Of a DNA stretch of 64,000 nucleotides, positions 50,124 to 59,593 are shown one piece after another. The stretch is from Mycobacterium sp. HUMS_12744610 (GTDB taxonomy: Bacteria > Actinomycetota > Actinomycetes > Mycobacteriales > Mycobacteriaceae): NCBI RefSeq assembly GCF_041206865.1, contig NZ_JBGEDP010000001.1, forward strand, positions 5,704,001 through 5,768,000, written 5' to 3'. Both the position numbers and the translations under genes were made by a program. Position 1 is the stretch's first letter. Each line of letters starts with the position of its first letter. The notes below the pieces were generated by a model. That model was not told where the DNA came from. It did not search any database and saw nothing but the letters and a program-made list of their open reading frames with translations.

Positions 50124-51392
50124 TAGTCGCAGGGCTGGACAAGCAGAAGTTCGAGGTCCGGATCCTGTCCAAGCAGGAGGCCACCCAGCGGCTGGACCGG
50201 GCCCAGGTGTACGGCGAAGTTCTGATACCGCCGACCTTCTCCTCGAGCCTGCGCGAGTACGGCGCGAGCGCGATCACGCCCACCCACGCGACCCGGCCGG
50301 TGATCACCGTCTCGACCAACCCGCGGGCGGGCACGCTGGGCGCCAGCATCGCCAACCAGACCCTGACCATGGCGATGGGGGTCGTGGAAGGCCAAGTGGG
50401 CCAACAGCTTACGGCCGATGTCGCGGCCCAGGCCGAGGGAGCGCCGCTCTCCGGCGCCTCGGCGGTGGGCCTCGCGAGCCCCATCGACGTCAAGTCGGTG
50501 GTGTACCACCCGCTGCCCAATGGCACCGGAAACGGGTTGTCGGCCTTCTACTATTCGCTGTTGCTGCTGCTGGCCGGCTTCACCGGGAGCATCGTGGTCA
50601 ACACCCTGGTGGACGCGCTGCTCGGCTACGTGCCGGCCGAGTTCGGGCCGGTGTATCGCTTCGCCGAGCAGGTCAAGATCTCGCGGCTCCAGACGCTGCT
50701 GATCAAGTGGGGCATCATGGTGCTGCTGGCACTGCTCACGTCGGCGGCGTATCTGGGGATCGCCCACGGGCTCGGTATGCCCATCGACCTCGGCTGGCAA
50801 CTGTGGGCGTATGGAGCGTTCGCGATCGCCGCCGTGGGCATCACGTCGACGTCGCTGCTGTCGGTGCTCGGGACGATCGGCCTGCTGGTCGGCCTGTTGA
50901 TCTTCGTGTTCCTGGGGCTGCCGTCGGCCGGCGCCACGGTCCCACTGGAGGCGGTGCCGCCGTTCTTCCGCTGGCTGGCCGGGTTCGAGCCGATGCACCA
51001 GGTGTTCCTGGGCACGCGCTCGCTGCTGTACCTCGGCGGCGACGGCGCAGCCGGGCTGTCCCAGGCGCTGTTGATGACCGCCGTCGGCCTGGGCATCGGC
51101 CTGTTGCTGGGCGGGATCGTCACCCACCTCTACGACCGCAAGGGTTTTCACCGGATCCACGGGGCGGCCGAGATGGCGATCGCCAGGGAACACCAGGCGC
51201 GGCAACGACCCCGTGCGGACAAGCACGCGGCCGCGCTAGCCACCGAAGACCAGGATGGCCCCGAAAGCCCAAGCGACCAAGCGTAATTCCTGCGCGACCC
51301 AACCGTCATGCGCGTGTGACTTAAGTTGACAGTGCGGCTGGTGTGACTGATGCTGTCAGTGCTGACCTAGATTCAGGGCCGAAAGGGCTACC

Positions 51393-52475
51393 GTGCTGAC
51401 ATCGACCGGCGGCCTGCGCCGACTGGCGGTCTTGGGCGCCGCCGCGGTCGCGTGCACCGTCGCGGCCGCGACCACGGGACAGCCCGTCGCGCACGCCGCC
51501 GACGGGCGCGACCAGCTGGCCAACGCGATCAACGCCACCAAGGGCACCTACCTGGTCTACAACTTCGGCGCCGGCCACCCCGCGCCGATGCTCAACGCCG
51601 CCGGCAACTGGTACGAGATGAACAACGGCGGGCACCTGATGATCATCAAGAACGCCTCCGCCCGGCTCACCCCGCACCTGCTGGTCGACACCCATCGGGG
51701 CGTCCAGGCATTGTGCGAACACAAACCGGGTGCCCGCGCCAGTGACGGATCGTGGGAGGCGTCCGAGCTGTACACGCCGCTGAACGCCTGGCAGCGCATG
51801 GGGCAGCCGACGATCGCGATCAACGCCAACTTCTTCGACATACGCTCTCAGCAGGCGGGGTCGTGGCGCCAGACCGGCTGCAGTTCACCGCTGGGTGCTT
51901 TCGTGGACAACACCCATGGGCTGGGCCGCGCCAACCAGCCGATCACCGGTAACGCGGCCTACCCCGGTAAGCCGGGCCTGTCGAACGGCGACGGGGTGTG
52001 GACCGCGCTGACGACGATGGTCCTGCCCGCCGGCGCTGCACCGTTTGTGGTACCACCCCGCAGCAAGCAGGATTACGACGCCGCTTCCCCGGTGGTCAAC
52101 GATCTGCTCAACAAGAACGAGAGGTTCGTCGCGGTGTCCGGGCTCGGGCTGCTCGCCCCGGGAGACACCGGCCAGTTGCACGATCCCGGTCCCAGCGCGG
52201 CGCGGACCGCCCTTGCCTATGCGCGACAGAAGGACGAGATGTACGTCTTCGAGGGGGGCAACTACACACCGGACAACATGCAGGACCTGTTCCGCGGCCT
52301 GGGCAGCGATACGGCGATCCTGCTCGACGGCGGCGGGTCGTCGGCCATCGTGCTGCGCCGCGACACCGGGGGCATGTGGGCCGGTGCGGGATCGCCGCGG
52401 GGTTCCTGCGACACCCGGCAGGTGCTGTGCGACTCCCACGAACGGGCGTTGCCGAGCTGGCTGGCGTTCAATTAG
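51393..52475 (+). CDS. lprO: Exported phosphodiester-glycosidase-like protein (LprO/Rv0179c type)
   Basis: 360 residues from GTG 51393. A signal peptide is evident (RRLAVLGAAAVACTVAAA with cleavage near AHA-AD). The mature domain resembles the NAGPA/phosphodiester glycosidase family: TIAINANFFDI, GDGVWTALTTMVLP and ILLDGGGSSAIVLRR, the conserved DGGGS-type site. It may cleave a sugar-phosphate linkage at the cell surface, an inference from fold. A strict lipobox is not obvious. Confidence 0.78.
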   Translation: MLTSTGGLRRLAVLGAAAVACTVAAATTGQPVAHAADGRDQLANAINATKGTYLVYNFGAGHPAPMLNAAGNWYEMNNGGHLMIIKNASARLTPHLLVDTHRGVQALCEHKPGARASDGSWEASELYTPLNAWQRMGQPTIAINANFFDIRSQQAGSWRQTGCSSPLGAFVDNTHGLGRANQPITGNAAYPGKPGLSNGDGVWTALTTMVLPAGAAPFVVPPRSKQDYDAASPVVNDLLNKNERFVAVSGLGLLAPGDTGQLHDPGPSAARTALAYARQKDEMYVFEGGNYTPDNMQDLFRGLGSDTAILLDGGGSSAIVLRRDTGGMWAGAGSPRGSCDTRQVLCDSHERALPSWLAFN

Positions 52476-52486
52476 CCGGCGCCGCG

Positions 52487-53179
52487 CTACACGTGCGGTG
52501 TCAGGTCCAGCGAGGTGACGGTCGTCATCCTGGTGACCAGCCAGCGCCCATCGATGCGCTTCATGAACACCCGGTAGGACAGGTACTTCAGCGCCGGGAT
52601 GTTCTTGGTCAGCGGGCTGGTCGACGAGGTGTTGGTGTAGACGATGACGACGGCGTTGGGACCATCGAGCGATTCGACCGCCGCGCCGGTGACCTCGGTG
52701 CTGTTGGTCACCTTGGCCTGCTTGTTGGGAGCCACGATCGCGTCGACGAACTTGCGGTACTGGGCCTCGAAATCGCCGCTGAGGTAGCGCGACGCGCGAT
52801 CGGCGAGGGTGTTCATGTTCTCCGGCGTGTAGGTCCACAGCGTGGTGATCGCGTTGGCCGCCGTCCGCGCCACCTCGATCTTGGTGGCGGCGGCCGCGCG
52901 GTCGGTCAGGTAGGGCTGCACCGCCGCCCCGGCGAACGCGGCGGACCCGACGAACAGCAGCGCCGCGACCGCGACGACCGCGGCGAGGCGCCTGCCGGCC
53001 GGGCGCCTGGTCCGGACGGGGCCGTCTTCGGGAACCGTCGCGTCCTCGGCGGCGGGCTCGGCGGACTCCTCGGCGGCGGGCTCGGCGGACTCCTCGGCGG
53101 CGGACTCGGCGGGCTCGTCGGGCTCGACAGCGTCCGCCTCGGCGGTCAGATCGCCTGAGCCAGGTTGCTGATCTTCCAC
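52487..53179 (-). CDS. mam1D: Mce-associated membrane protein Mam1D (Rv0178 type)
   Basis: 230 residues from GTG 53179 with AGGAAGGA just upstream; the start lies 34 bases inside the Mam1C gene. It has a repetitive acidic N-terminus (EPAESAAEESAEPAAEE), one TM (AAVVAVAALLFVGSAAFAGA) and an extracytoplasmic NTF2-like domain (ANAITTLWTYTPENMNTLADRASRYLSGDF). It probably stabilises the Mce1 importer. It is the last gene of the mce1 chain and converges on the lprO-type gene. Confidence 0.86.
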   Translation of the reverse strand: MEDQQPGSGDLTAEADAVEPDEPAESAAEESAEPAAEESAEPAAEDATVPEDGPVRTRRPAGRRLAAVVAVAALLFVGSAAFAGAAVQPYLTDRAAAATKIEVARTAANAITTLWTYTPENMNTLADRASRYLSGDFEAQYRKFVDAIVAPNKQAKVTNSTEVTGAAVESLDGPNAVVIVYTNTSSTSPLTKNIPALKYLSYRVFMKRIDGRWLVTRMTTVTSLDLTPHV

Positions 53180-53700
53180 TGATTTCCTTCCTGCGTCGCG
53201 GTTGCCGCCCACCGGTTCGTGTTCTCGATCACTTGCTTTTCGTCCGGGCTCTTGGAGGTCACCGCGGTGGCCACCATCACGTTGACGCTGCCGTCGTCGT
53301 TCCAGCGTTCCACGCCGGCGTCCAGCACGGTGCCGGTGGCCGGTTCGGCGCGGGCCACCTGCAAAAGAATGTTGTTTGCGTGCGTTTTGTACTGCTCGGC
53401 GAATTGCCCGGTCGCCTGGGCCAGTATCCGCGACACGTAGTCGTTGGCATGAAAGGGGTCGATGGAGGTGAACTGCGTCATGAAGCCGGTCACGTAGCCG
53501 AGCACCGCCCGTTCCCTGGACGCGGTGCGCTCGTGGCGTTCGTGGGAGACCAGCATCAGGGTGCACGCCGCGATGGCGGCCGCCGTCAGCAGCGCGGCGA
53601 TCGCGGCGGCGACCGGCAGGCCCCAGGGCCGCGGCCCCGGCGCCGGTCTCCCGACCAGCAGCGGTGCCTCGCCGGGCTGAAACTTCTTGCGTGGGCTCAT
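53146..53700 (-). CDS. mam1C: Mce-associated membrane protein Mam1C (Rv0177 type)
   Basis: 184 residues. One TM helix (LPVAAAIAALLTAAAIAACTLML) and an extracytoplasmic domain (GYVTGFMTQFTSIDPFHANDYVSRILAQATGQF) of the Mam type. Its ATG overlaps the Mam1B stop (ATGA). Role in Mce1 function is inferred from the family. Confidence 0.88.
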   Translation of the reverse strand: MSPRKKFQPGEAPLLVGRPAPGPRPWGLPVAAAIAALLTAAAIAACTLMLVSHERHERTASRERAVLGYVTGFMTQFTSIDPFHANDYVSRILAQATGQFAEQYKTHANNILLQVARAEPATGTVLDAGVERWNDDGSVNVMVATAVTSKSPDEKQVIENTNRWAATATQEGNQWKISNLAQAI

Positions 53701-54659
53701 TTTTGGCCACCAGGCGGTTTGGGTTTGGTCAGCACGGTGAGGTCGTCGACGCGCCAGTCGTCCCCGCCCTTGGCTTTGGCGAAACTCACCCGCACGGTCG
53801 CGGTGATGTACCGCTCGTTGGGGCTCGCGCCGCGGCGGCCCTGCATGAAGAGCAGCATCGTCGCCCGATCCGGGCTCGCGGACTGGATCGAGCTGTCGGT
53901 CACCCAGTATTCGTTGATGACGGGGTGGCCCTTCTCCACGACCTCCTGCTGCTTGGCGAGCTTGTCCCGGTAGCCCTCGGTGGCCAGCGAACGGGCGCGC
54001 GCGAAGTCGTCGTGCAGCGACTTGGGGTCGTAGGTCAGCATCTGTGCGACGATCTTCGGCCCCTGGATCGCGAGCTGGGCGACGGTCCGATCGGTCGCGC
54101 GTTCGCGGGAGTACACCAGCGCATAGCCGGCCGCCGCTCCGGCCAGGCAGACCGCCGCCGCGGCGAGCACCACCACCGCAGTCCGCCGCCGCAGCGCGCG
54201 CCGATCCGTCTCGACCTGCCGCACTTCGGTGCGCAGCAACACGTCGGCGAATGTGCGGCGCCGGGCGTCCCACAGCGGCCACAGCCATCCCACCACCGAG
54301 GCCGCGTCGAGCAGGTGGGCCAGGTCCCGCAGCATCAGCCCCCACGCCGTCGGCGCACCGCCGTCCCGGCGTGCCACGGCGATCCCGCACACGCCTCGGC
54401 CCAGGCTCCAGCCGGTGACGGCCGGCAGCACCCACCGGTTGACCGCCGTCGCCAGGATCGCCAGCCCGCCGACCGACAGCCACAGCCACCACCACACGGG
54501 GTGGTCACGCACGGTGAAGGCCACCAGCGCCGACGTCGTCGTCACCGCGGCGCCCGGAACGACGTCCACCGCGATCGCGCACACGCGAATGTGCCACGGC
54601 GCCAACGGGTTCGCCGGAGACATCGCCGTGGTGGGAGTTTCCTCGACCACCACCGTCAC
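53697..54659 (-). CDS. mam1B: RDD-domain Mce-associated protein Mam1B (Rv0176 type)
   Basis: 320 residues. The first half is an RDD membrane domain (VCAIAVDVVPGAAVTTTSALVAF, WSLGRGVCGIAVARRDGG, MLRDLAHLLDAASVVGWLWPLWDARRRTFADVLLRT); after another TM helix the second half is a Mam-type soluble domain (IVAQMLTYDPKSLHDDFARARSLATEGYRDKL). Start GTG overlaps the previous stop (GTGA). Confidence 0.88.
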   Translation of the reverse strand: MTVVVEETPTTAMSPANPLAPWHIRVCAIAVDVVPGAAVTTTSALVAFTVRDHPVWWWLWLSVGGLAILATAVNRWVLPAVTGWSLGRGVCGIAVARRDGGAPTAWGLMLRDLAHLLDAASVVGWLWPLWDARRRTFADVLLRTEVRQVETDRRALRRRTAVVVLAAAAVCLAGAAAGYALVYSRERATDRTVAQLAIQGPKIVAQMLTYDPKSLHDDFARARSLATEGYRDKLAKQQEVVEKGHPVINEYWVTDSSIQSASPDRATMLLFMQGRRGASPNERYITATVRVSFAKAKGGDDWRVDDLTVLTKPKPPGGQK

Positions 54660-55336
54660 TTGGTCACCTGGTCGAGCTTGGAGATCTTGTACTGGCCCTC
54701 GGCCAGCGCCATCCTCACCCGCAGCCGGTAGCCGGTCTCGTTCTGCGCCTGGTCGGTGGCGACCTTGACGCGCATGGCGACCAGCACGTCGACCGAGCCG
54801 TCGTTGTTGTTGCGCTCGACGGCCGCCCGCATGTCCGAGACCTGCACGTGGACGTTGGCGGCCTGATACGCCTGCACCAGCATGCTGGTGTACAGCAGGG
54901 CCTGCGACCGGAACGCGTCGGTGCCGCAGTCGATGATCTTCTGCCCGCTCGCCGCCATGGTGTTGGGGTCCGGCGCCTGCGTCGCCGACACGCACTCCAC
55001 CGCCGCCTTGAGCGCGGCCGCGTCCTCGCGGGCGGTGGCCAGGGCCTCCCGGTGGGAGCGCAACGCGAAATAGCCACCGGCCCCGACGGCGCCGGCACAC
55101 ACGAGCAGCACCGCGACGATGCCGGCCACCCAGCGCCGGCCCAGCCGCGACGGGCCGCGCGGCACCTGGGCATCGGCGGGCGCCGCCGGGTCCTCGGGGG
55201 CGTCCTGATCGGCCACGGAAGCCTCGGAGTCCGGGAGAGCCCCGGATTCCGGGGCGTCGTCGGTCATGTCCTGGGTGCGCGACGAATCGTCCGCGTCGGT
55301 GGGGTTCAGCCGGCTGGTGCCAGCATCTCCTTCCAT
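54656..55336 (-). CDS. mam1A: Mce-associated membrane protein Mam1A (Rv0175 type)
   Basis: 226 residues from ATG 55336, with AGGAG seven bases upstream; the start lies inside the end of mce1F by 31 bases. It has an acidic disordered N-terminus, one TM (WVAGIVAVLLVCAGAVGAGGYFAL) and a Mam extracytoplasmic domain. It is the first of four consecutive accessory genes. Confidence 0.86.
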   Translation of the reverse strand: MEGDAGTSRLNPTDADDSSRTQDMTDDAPESGALPDSEASVADQDAPEDPAAPADAQVPRGPSRLGRRWVAGIVAVLLVCAGAVGAGGYFALRSHREALATAREDAAALKAAVECVSATQAPDPNTMAASGQKIIDCGTDAFRSQALLYTSMLVQAYQAANVHVQVSDMRAAVERNNNDGSVDVLVAMRVKVATDQAQNETGYRLRVRMALAEGQYKISKLDQVTK

Positions 55337-56856
55337 CCGTCGTCTCCTGTTTTGGTCGAGTTTTCGACGGAATACTTGACTCCGTCGGGCCCTAGCAGTT
55401 CACCGCTCTGGGGACTGTAGACGGCCGTGGGTGGCCCGTCCGGAGTGTAGACGCACGGGTTGGGTTGCTGCCCATTGCACTCGACGGTACCGGTGCCCGG
55501 CCGCGTCAGCGGGTCGCTGGTGGGCGGCGGCGTGCCCGCCACCCGGTCCGAGGGCGCCGGGTTGAGCCCCGTGTTGATCGACGGGGCCTGGATCACCTGG
55601 CCCGGCTTGACCGGCTGGTCGCAGCGGGCCGAGGGTGCGGGGCAGGTCAGGATCTGGTTGGGATCGCCGTACCAGGGGTTGGTTCCGGCGGGGACGTAGG
55701 GCTTGGGGTCACGGCACTCCCGCGGCGTCGCGGCCCGCTTGCCCGGGACGTCGACACAGGGCATGTTGCGCGACCCGCGCACGCTGTTGGCCGGCGTGTC
55801 CATCGGGATCTTGCAGTACGTGCCCGACGGCAGCGGCTGCAGGCTGGTGTCGGCCGGAGACCGCCACTGCGAGGCCGGGATGAAGCCGCTCAGGCACGGG
55901 GGTGGCTGGTTGATCGACAACGCCAGGTCCAGGTCGGCAAGGTTGGGGTTCGGCGCGGCCACCGCCTGCGCGATCGAGGCGCCCTGCGGCAGGAACACCA
56001 ACACCTGCTCCACGCCGGCGTGGTAGCGCTTGAGCAGGTCGAAGACGACCTCGAGGTTGGCCAGCGTCTGCGGCAGCGAATCCCGGACGTCGCTGAAGAC
56101 CTCGTTGACCTGGTCGGCGGTCGGCGCCGCCTGGCGCAACACGCTGCGCACGCTCTGATCCTGCTGGGCGGTCTGCGCGGCCAGCTTGTTCAGGTTGTGC
56201 GCCCAGCGCTCGATGGCGTCCCCGGACTTGACCTGGCTGTCGATCAGCGGCCCGGAGTTCTGGATGATGTCATTGACATCGGTGACATTGGTCTTGAAGT
56301 CCCCGACGATCGCCTGGGTGGAGTCGACCAGCCGTTGCAGGGCCGGGCCCAGGCCCCCGACCGACTGCGCCGTCTCGTCGAGCAGCTGGCTGATCTTGTC
56401 CTTGGGCAGCGCGGCCAGGCCCTTGTAGGCGGTGTCCAACGCCGGCCCGATCGCGGCCGGCACCGTGCCCCTGGTGATCGTCTGCCCGGGCGAGAGGAAC
56501 TTGCCGGGATGTCCGGTCGACACGAGGTCCAGGTACTGCTCGCCGACCGCCGACACCGAGTGCACGTTGGCGACGGCGTCGACCGGGATCTTGTAGCGAC
56601 TGTCGATGCTCATCGTCGCGTGGGCGCCCCGCTCGGTGGGCTCGACGTCGGTGACCTTGCCGATCGTGATGCCGCGATAGGTCACGTTGGCCGTAGGGTA
56701 CAACCCGCCCGAGGCGGGCAGGTCGGCTTGCAGCGTGTACCTACCGATGCCGACCAGGCTCGGGATCTGCAGGTAGTAGACGCCCAGCACCAGCAGGGAG
56801 ATCACCGTCATGATCCCGAATGCGACCAGTTGACGTTTGACGAAGGGGGTCAGCAA
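55306..56856 (-). CDS. mce1F: Mce1F substrate-binding subunit
   Basis: 516 residues from TTG 56856 (LTPFVKRQL), preceded by a GAGGGGGGA ribosome-binding site and overlapping lprK by a few bases. It has an N-terminal TM helix, the MCE domain (LQADLPASGGLYPTANVTYRGITIGKVTDVEP), a long helical region and a Pro/Cys-rich tail ending DDGWKEMLAPAG. It is one of six chains forming the periplasmic tunnel that imports fatty acids with YrbE1A/B and MceG. Confidence 0.94.
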   Translation of the reverse strand: MLTPFVKRQLVAFGIMTVISLLVLGVYYLQIPSLVGIGRYTLQADLPASGGLYPTANVTYRGITIGKVTDVEPTERGAHATMSIDSRYKIPVDAVANVHSVSAVGEQYLDLVSTGHPGKFLSPGQTITRGTVPAAIGPALDTAYKGLAALPKDKISQLLDETAQSVGGLGPALQRLVDSTQAIVGDFKTNVTDVNDIIQNSGPLIDSQVKSGDAIERWAHNLNKLAAQTAQQDQSVRSVLRQAAPTADQVNEVFSDVRDSLPQTLANLEVVFDLLKRYHAGVEQVLVFLPQGASIAQAVAAPNPNLADLDLALSINQPPPCLSGFIPASQWRSPADTSLQPLPSGTYCKIPMDTPANSVRGSRNMPCVDVPGKRAATPRECRDPKPYVPAGTNPWYGDPNQILTCPAPSARCDQPVKPGQVIQAPSINTGLNPAPSDRVAGTPPPTSDPLTRPGTGTVECNGQQPNPCVYTPDGPPTAVYSPQSGELLGPDGVKYSVENSTKTGDDGWKEMLAPAG

Positions 56857-58022
56857 TTCCGGTCCCCCCTCTCCACCAGAGGCCCACCCGGCGCGTCGTT
56901 CGGGTTCGGGGTGTAGCGCACGTCGGGGATCATCGTCTCCGGGTCGCGGCCGAACGACTGCTCGAGAGCACGCAGCGATCCCGACAGTCCGGTGCCGGTG
57001 AGGAACGCGTTGTCGATGGCGCTGTAGGTCAGGTCCAGCGTCAGCGAAATGTTGAGGTAGTCCCCGCGAAATATCTTCGGCACCGTGTCGATGTCGAACG
57101 GCAGGGTCAGCATCAGCTTCAGCGCGCCGATCAGGTACGGCGAGGCCCGTCCCAGCTCCTTGAGCGGGCACTGCAGCGCCTGCAGGTCCTGGTGCAGCGG
57201 CCCGCGCGCCTCCGACAGGTACTGGTTGGCGGACTGGCTGAGCCGTCCCACCGCGTCGGTGGCGTTGATCAGCAGGTTCTTGGTGTCGGCGAAGTGCTTG
57301 AGCAGCGGCGGGACGTCGGTCAGCACCCGGTCGAGGACGTCGGCGCGCCCGCCCGCGTAGGCCAGCAGCCGGTTCGTCGAATCGATCGCGTGGGTGATGT
57401 CGTGACGCTGTTCGTCGAGCTGGGTGGTGAAGGTGTCCAATTTGCCCAGGAACGAGCGGATCTGGTCACCGCGCCCGTTGAGGATGTTGTAGACCTCGTT
57501 CTGCAGCACCTCCAGGTTGGGGATGCCGCCCCCGCGCAGGATCAGCGCAAGGCTGGCCAGCGTCTGCTCGGTGGTGGGAAACGCCGACGAGTGCTTGAGC
57601 GGGATGGTGTCGCCGTCCTCGAGCAGCTGCGGCGACGGGTTGTGCGGTGCCGCCAACTCCACGTGCTGGGAGCCCAGCAGGGAGGTCTGCCCGATCTTGG
57701 CGGTGGCGTTCTTGGGCAGCTTGACGCTCTTGTCGATGCCGAGCGTCAGCGTGGCCACCCAGTTCTTCAGCTGGATCGCCCGGATGGACCCGACGTAGAC
57801 GTCGGCGACCATCACCTTGCTGTTGCCGTTGATGGCCAGCGTGTCGGGCATCTGCACGTAGACGGTGTAGGAGTTCGCCCCCGTGCCCGGCCCGCCCGGG
57901 ATCGCGACGTTGGCGATCCCCTTCCAGCCACAGGAGCTGAGCACCAGCGCGGCCACGCTCAGCGCGAGGGCCTGCCAGCAGCGGTGCCGGATCGCGCGTC
58001 CCGCGCTCATCACGGCCCTCAC
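56850..58022 (-). CDS. lprK: Mce1E lipoprotein (LprK)
   Basis: 390 residues from GTG 58022 (or ATG 58010). It has the lipoprotein signal LVLSSCGWKG, the MCE domain (YTVYVQMPDTLAINGNSKVMVADVYVGSI) and helical repeats, and is the only lipid-anchored chain of the Mce1 complex. The start overlaps the mce1D stop. Confidence 0.94.
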   Translation of the reverse strand: MRAVMSAGRAIRHRCWQALALSVAALVLSSCGWKGIANVAIPGGPGTGANSYTVYVQMPDTLAINGNSKVMVADVYVGSIRAIQLKNWVATLTLGIDKSVKLPKNATAKIGQTSLLGSQHVELAAPHNPSPQLLEDGDTIPLKHSSAFPTTEQTLASLALILRGGGIPNLEVLQNEVYNILNGRGDQIRSFLGKLDTFTTQLDEQRHDITHAIDSTNRLLAYAGGRADVLDRVLTDVPPLLKHFADTKNLLINATDAVGRLSQSANQYLSEARGPLHQDLQALQCPLKELGRASPYLIGALKLMLTLPFDIDTVPKIFRGDYLNISLTLDLTYSAIDNAFLTGTGLSGSLRALEQSFGRDPETMIPDVRYTPNPNDAPGGPLVERGDRNC

Positions 58023-59593
58023 CGGCCCATCCCCGCGTCAAGAGGCGACGGTGTCGGAGCGACGGGTCCCGGAATCACGCCGGGGCCCGGCGGCGGAGGC
58101 GGAATCGGCACCTGCGGCGCGTTCAGTCCTATCGGGGGCAAGATCGGGTTCTCGTCGTAGGCGTTCGGCGGCCCCGGCGGGGTCTGCAGGTCGGACTGGA
58201 CCGGCGCGATGTCGGGCCCGCCCATGAGTTCGGCCAGCGAGTCCGGGGTCAACAGCCCGGCGGTGACCGGTCCCACCTGTTGCCCCTGCATCCCGGGGGC
58301 CACGATCCAGCCCGGCTGGGTGTTGCGGTGCGAGGTCGGCGTATCGGGCACCCAGATGCCCGGGACGGTGGTGTCCTTGTATCCGTTGGGCGGCTGCAGC
58401 CGCGGCTCGGAGTAGGCGACCTCCTTGGGCAGCGCCTCGGCGGTGCTGAACAGGTTCAACCCGAACGGTGGGTAGTTGAACTTGATCGCGTCCAGGATCG
58501 GCGCCAGGTACTCCGCGCACAGCTCGGCCGACTCCTGATAGCCCAGCCGGCTGCCGGCCTGGATCGAACTGCAGATGAACTGCATCGGGTTGGCGAAGTT
58601 GGCGATCGCGGTGATGGCGACGACCGATCCGTGCGACGGGTGATAGACCTGGTTGACGTTCGACACTGCGGTCGGACCGACGTGCAGGAAGGTCTCCAGC
58701 CCGTTGAGGGACTCCGGTTGCAGCAGCGTGTTCGTGACGGTCTCCAGGTTGTCGATGTCCTTGGTGAGCACCTGCCGGTTCTGCTTCAGGTAAGGGCGCA
58801 CCGTGGACAGCAGGCCGTCGAACTGCTGCACCGCGTTGGCCAGGGCGCCGTCGGAGCTCGCGAGCCGGGTGGTGACGTCCGCCAGGTTCTGGTTGAGCGC
58901 GACGAACTGCTGGTCGTCGGCGTGCAGCGCGTTGACGAACAGCGCCAGGCTGCGCACCACCGCGAAGAAGTCTCCGCGCCCCTCGTTGAGCGCGGTCAAC
59001 GCCTGAGACAGGCTGTTGAGCGTGGTGTTGAGCTGCTTGCCCTTGCCGGCCAGCCCGTCGGCATAGGCCGTGATGACCTCGCCGAACGGCCCGGTCGGTT
59101 GCTCCTTGGTGGGGCCCAGCTTGGACACGATGTTGGTGATGCTGTCGCGCAGTTCATCCCATTCCACCGGCACCTGGGTGCGGTTCTCGGGGATCACCGC
59201 GTTGTCGGCCAGCACCGGACCGCCCTTGTAGGCGGGCTCCAGCTGGAGCGCCCGCGAGGCCACCAGGGTCGGGTTGAGGATCACCGCCGAGGCGTTGGCC
59301 GGAACCTTGTACTTGTTCTCGTAGTGGAAGGTCACCTTCATCTTGTCGCCGGCCGGCTCGATCTTGTCGATCGATCCCACCCGCAGGCCCATGATCTGGA
59401 CCTTGTCGCCGGGATAGAGGGCGTTGGCGTCGGGAAAATAGGCCACCACGGTGTTGTTGGTCAGCTTCTGGTACAGCCGGAAGCCGACGTACCCCGCGGC
59501 CAGGGCCAGCATCACCACCAGCGACCCGATGACGACCGACGCCCGCGACAGCTTGGGCAGTCTCAGATTGCGGATGTCAAAGATGGTGCTCAA
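58019..59593 (-). CDS. mce1D: Mce1D substrate-binding subunit
   Basis: 524 residues from TTG 59593, which overlaps the mce1C stop (TTGA). TM1 is VVIGSLVVMLALAAGYVGF, followed by the MCE domain (VVAYFPDANALYPGDKVQIMGLRVGSIDKI), a helical tunnel region and a long Pro-rich tail ending SPLDAGMGR. Confidence 0.94.
   Translation of the reverse strand: MSTIFDIRNLRLPKLSRASVVIGSLVVMLALAAGYVGFRLYQKLTNNTVVAYFPDANALYPGDKVQIMGLRVGSIDKIEPAGDKMKVTFHYENKYKVPANASAVILNPTLVASRALQLEPAYKGGPVLADNAVIPENRTQVPVEWDELRDSITNIVSKLGPTKEQPTGPFGEVITAYADGLAGKGKQLNTTLNSLSQALTALNEGRGDFFAVVRSLALFVNALHADDQQFVALNQNLADVTTRLASSDGALANAVQQFDGLLSTVRPYLKQNRQVLTKDIDNLETVTNTLLQPESLNGLETFLHVGPTAVSNVNQVYHPSHGSVVAITAIANFANPMQFICSSIQAGSRLGYQESAELCAEYLAPILDAIKFNYPPFGLNLFSTAEALPKEVAYSEPRLQPPNGYKDTTVPGIWVPDTPTSHRNTQPGWIVAPGMQGQQVGPVTAGLLTPDSLAELMGGPDIAPVQSDLQTPPGPPNAYDENPILPPIGLNAPQVPIPPPPPGPGVIPGPVAPTPSPLDAGMGR

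Larger units (their letters stand above)
48918..51286 (+). pseudogene. YhgE/Pip-type membrane protein (Rv0180c type), disrupted by an IS element
   Basis: The N-terminal part (MSQSQAKHAAPNPDRNIKALRTV with one TM and NLRHFPIAVVNEDAGPTGAKIAAGL) is joined in frame to VAGLDKQKFEVRILSKQEA and a C-terminal half with about five TM helices once the 974-bp IS plus one target copy is removed (CTA codon at 49149, GTC codon at 50126). This gives an uninterrupted protein of about 464 residues of the YhgE/Pip/DUF3533 type. The M. tuberculosis protein has, as I recall, been linked to cell shape and infectivity. The insertion removes function unless the 3' part is expressed from a new start. Confidence 0.88.

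Noticed and set aside
55306..57171. Longer N-terminal form of Mce1F
   Set aside because: The upstream 105 residues overlap lprK and are not Mce-like; the TTG at 56856 gives the family N-terminus with a ribosome-binding site.
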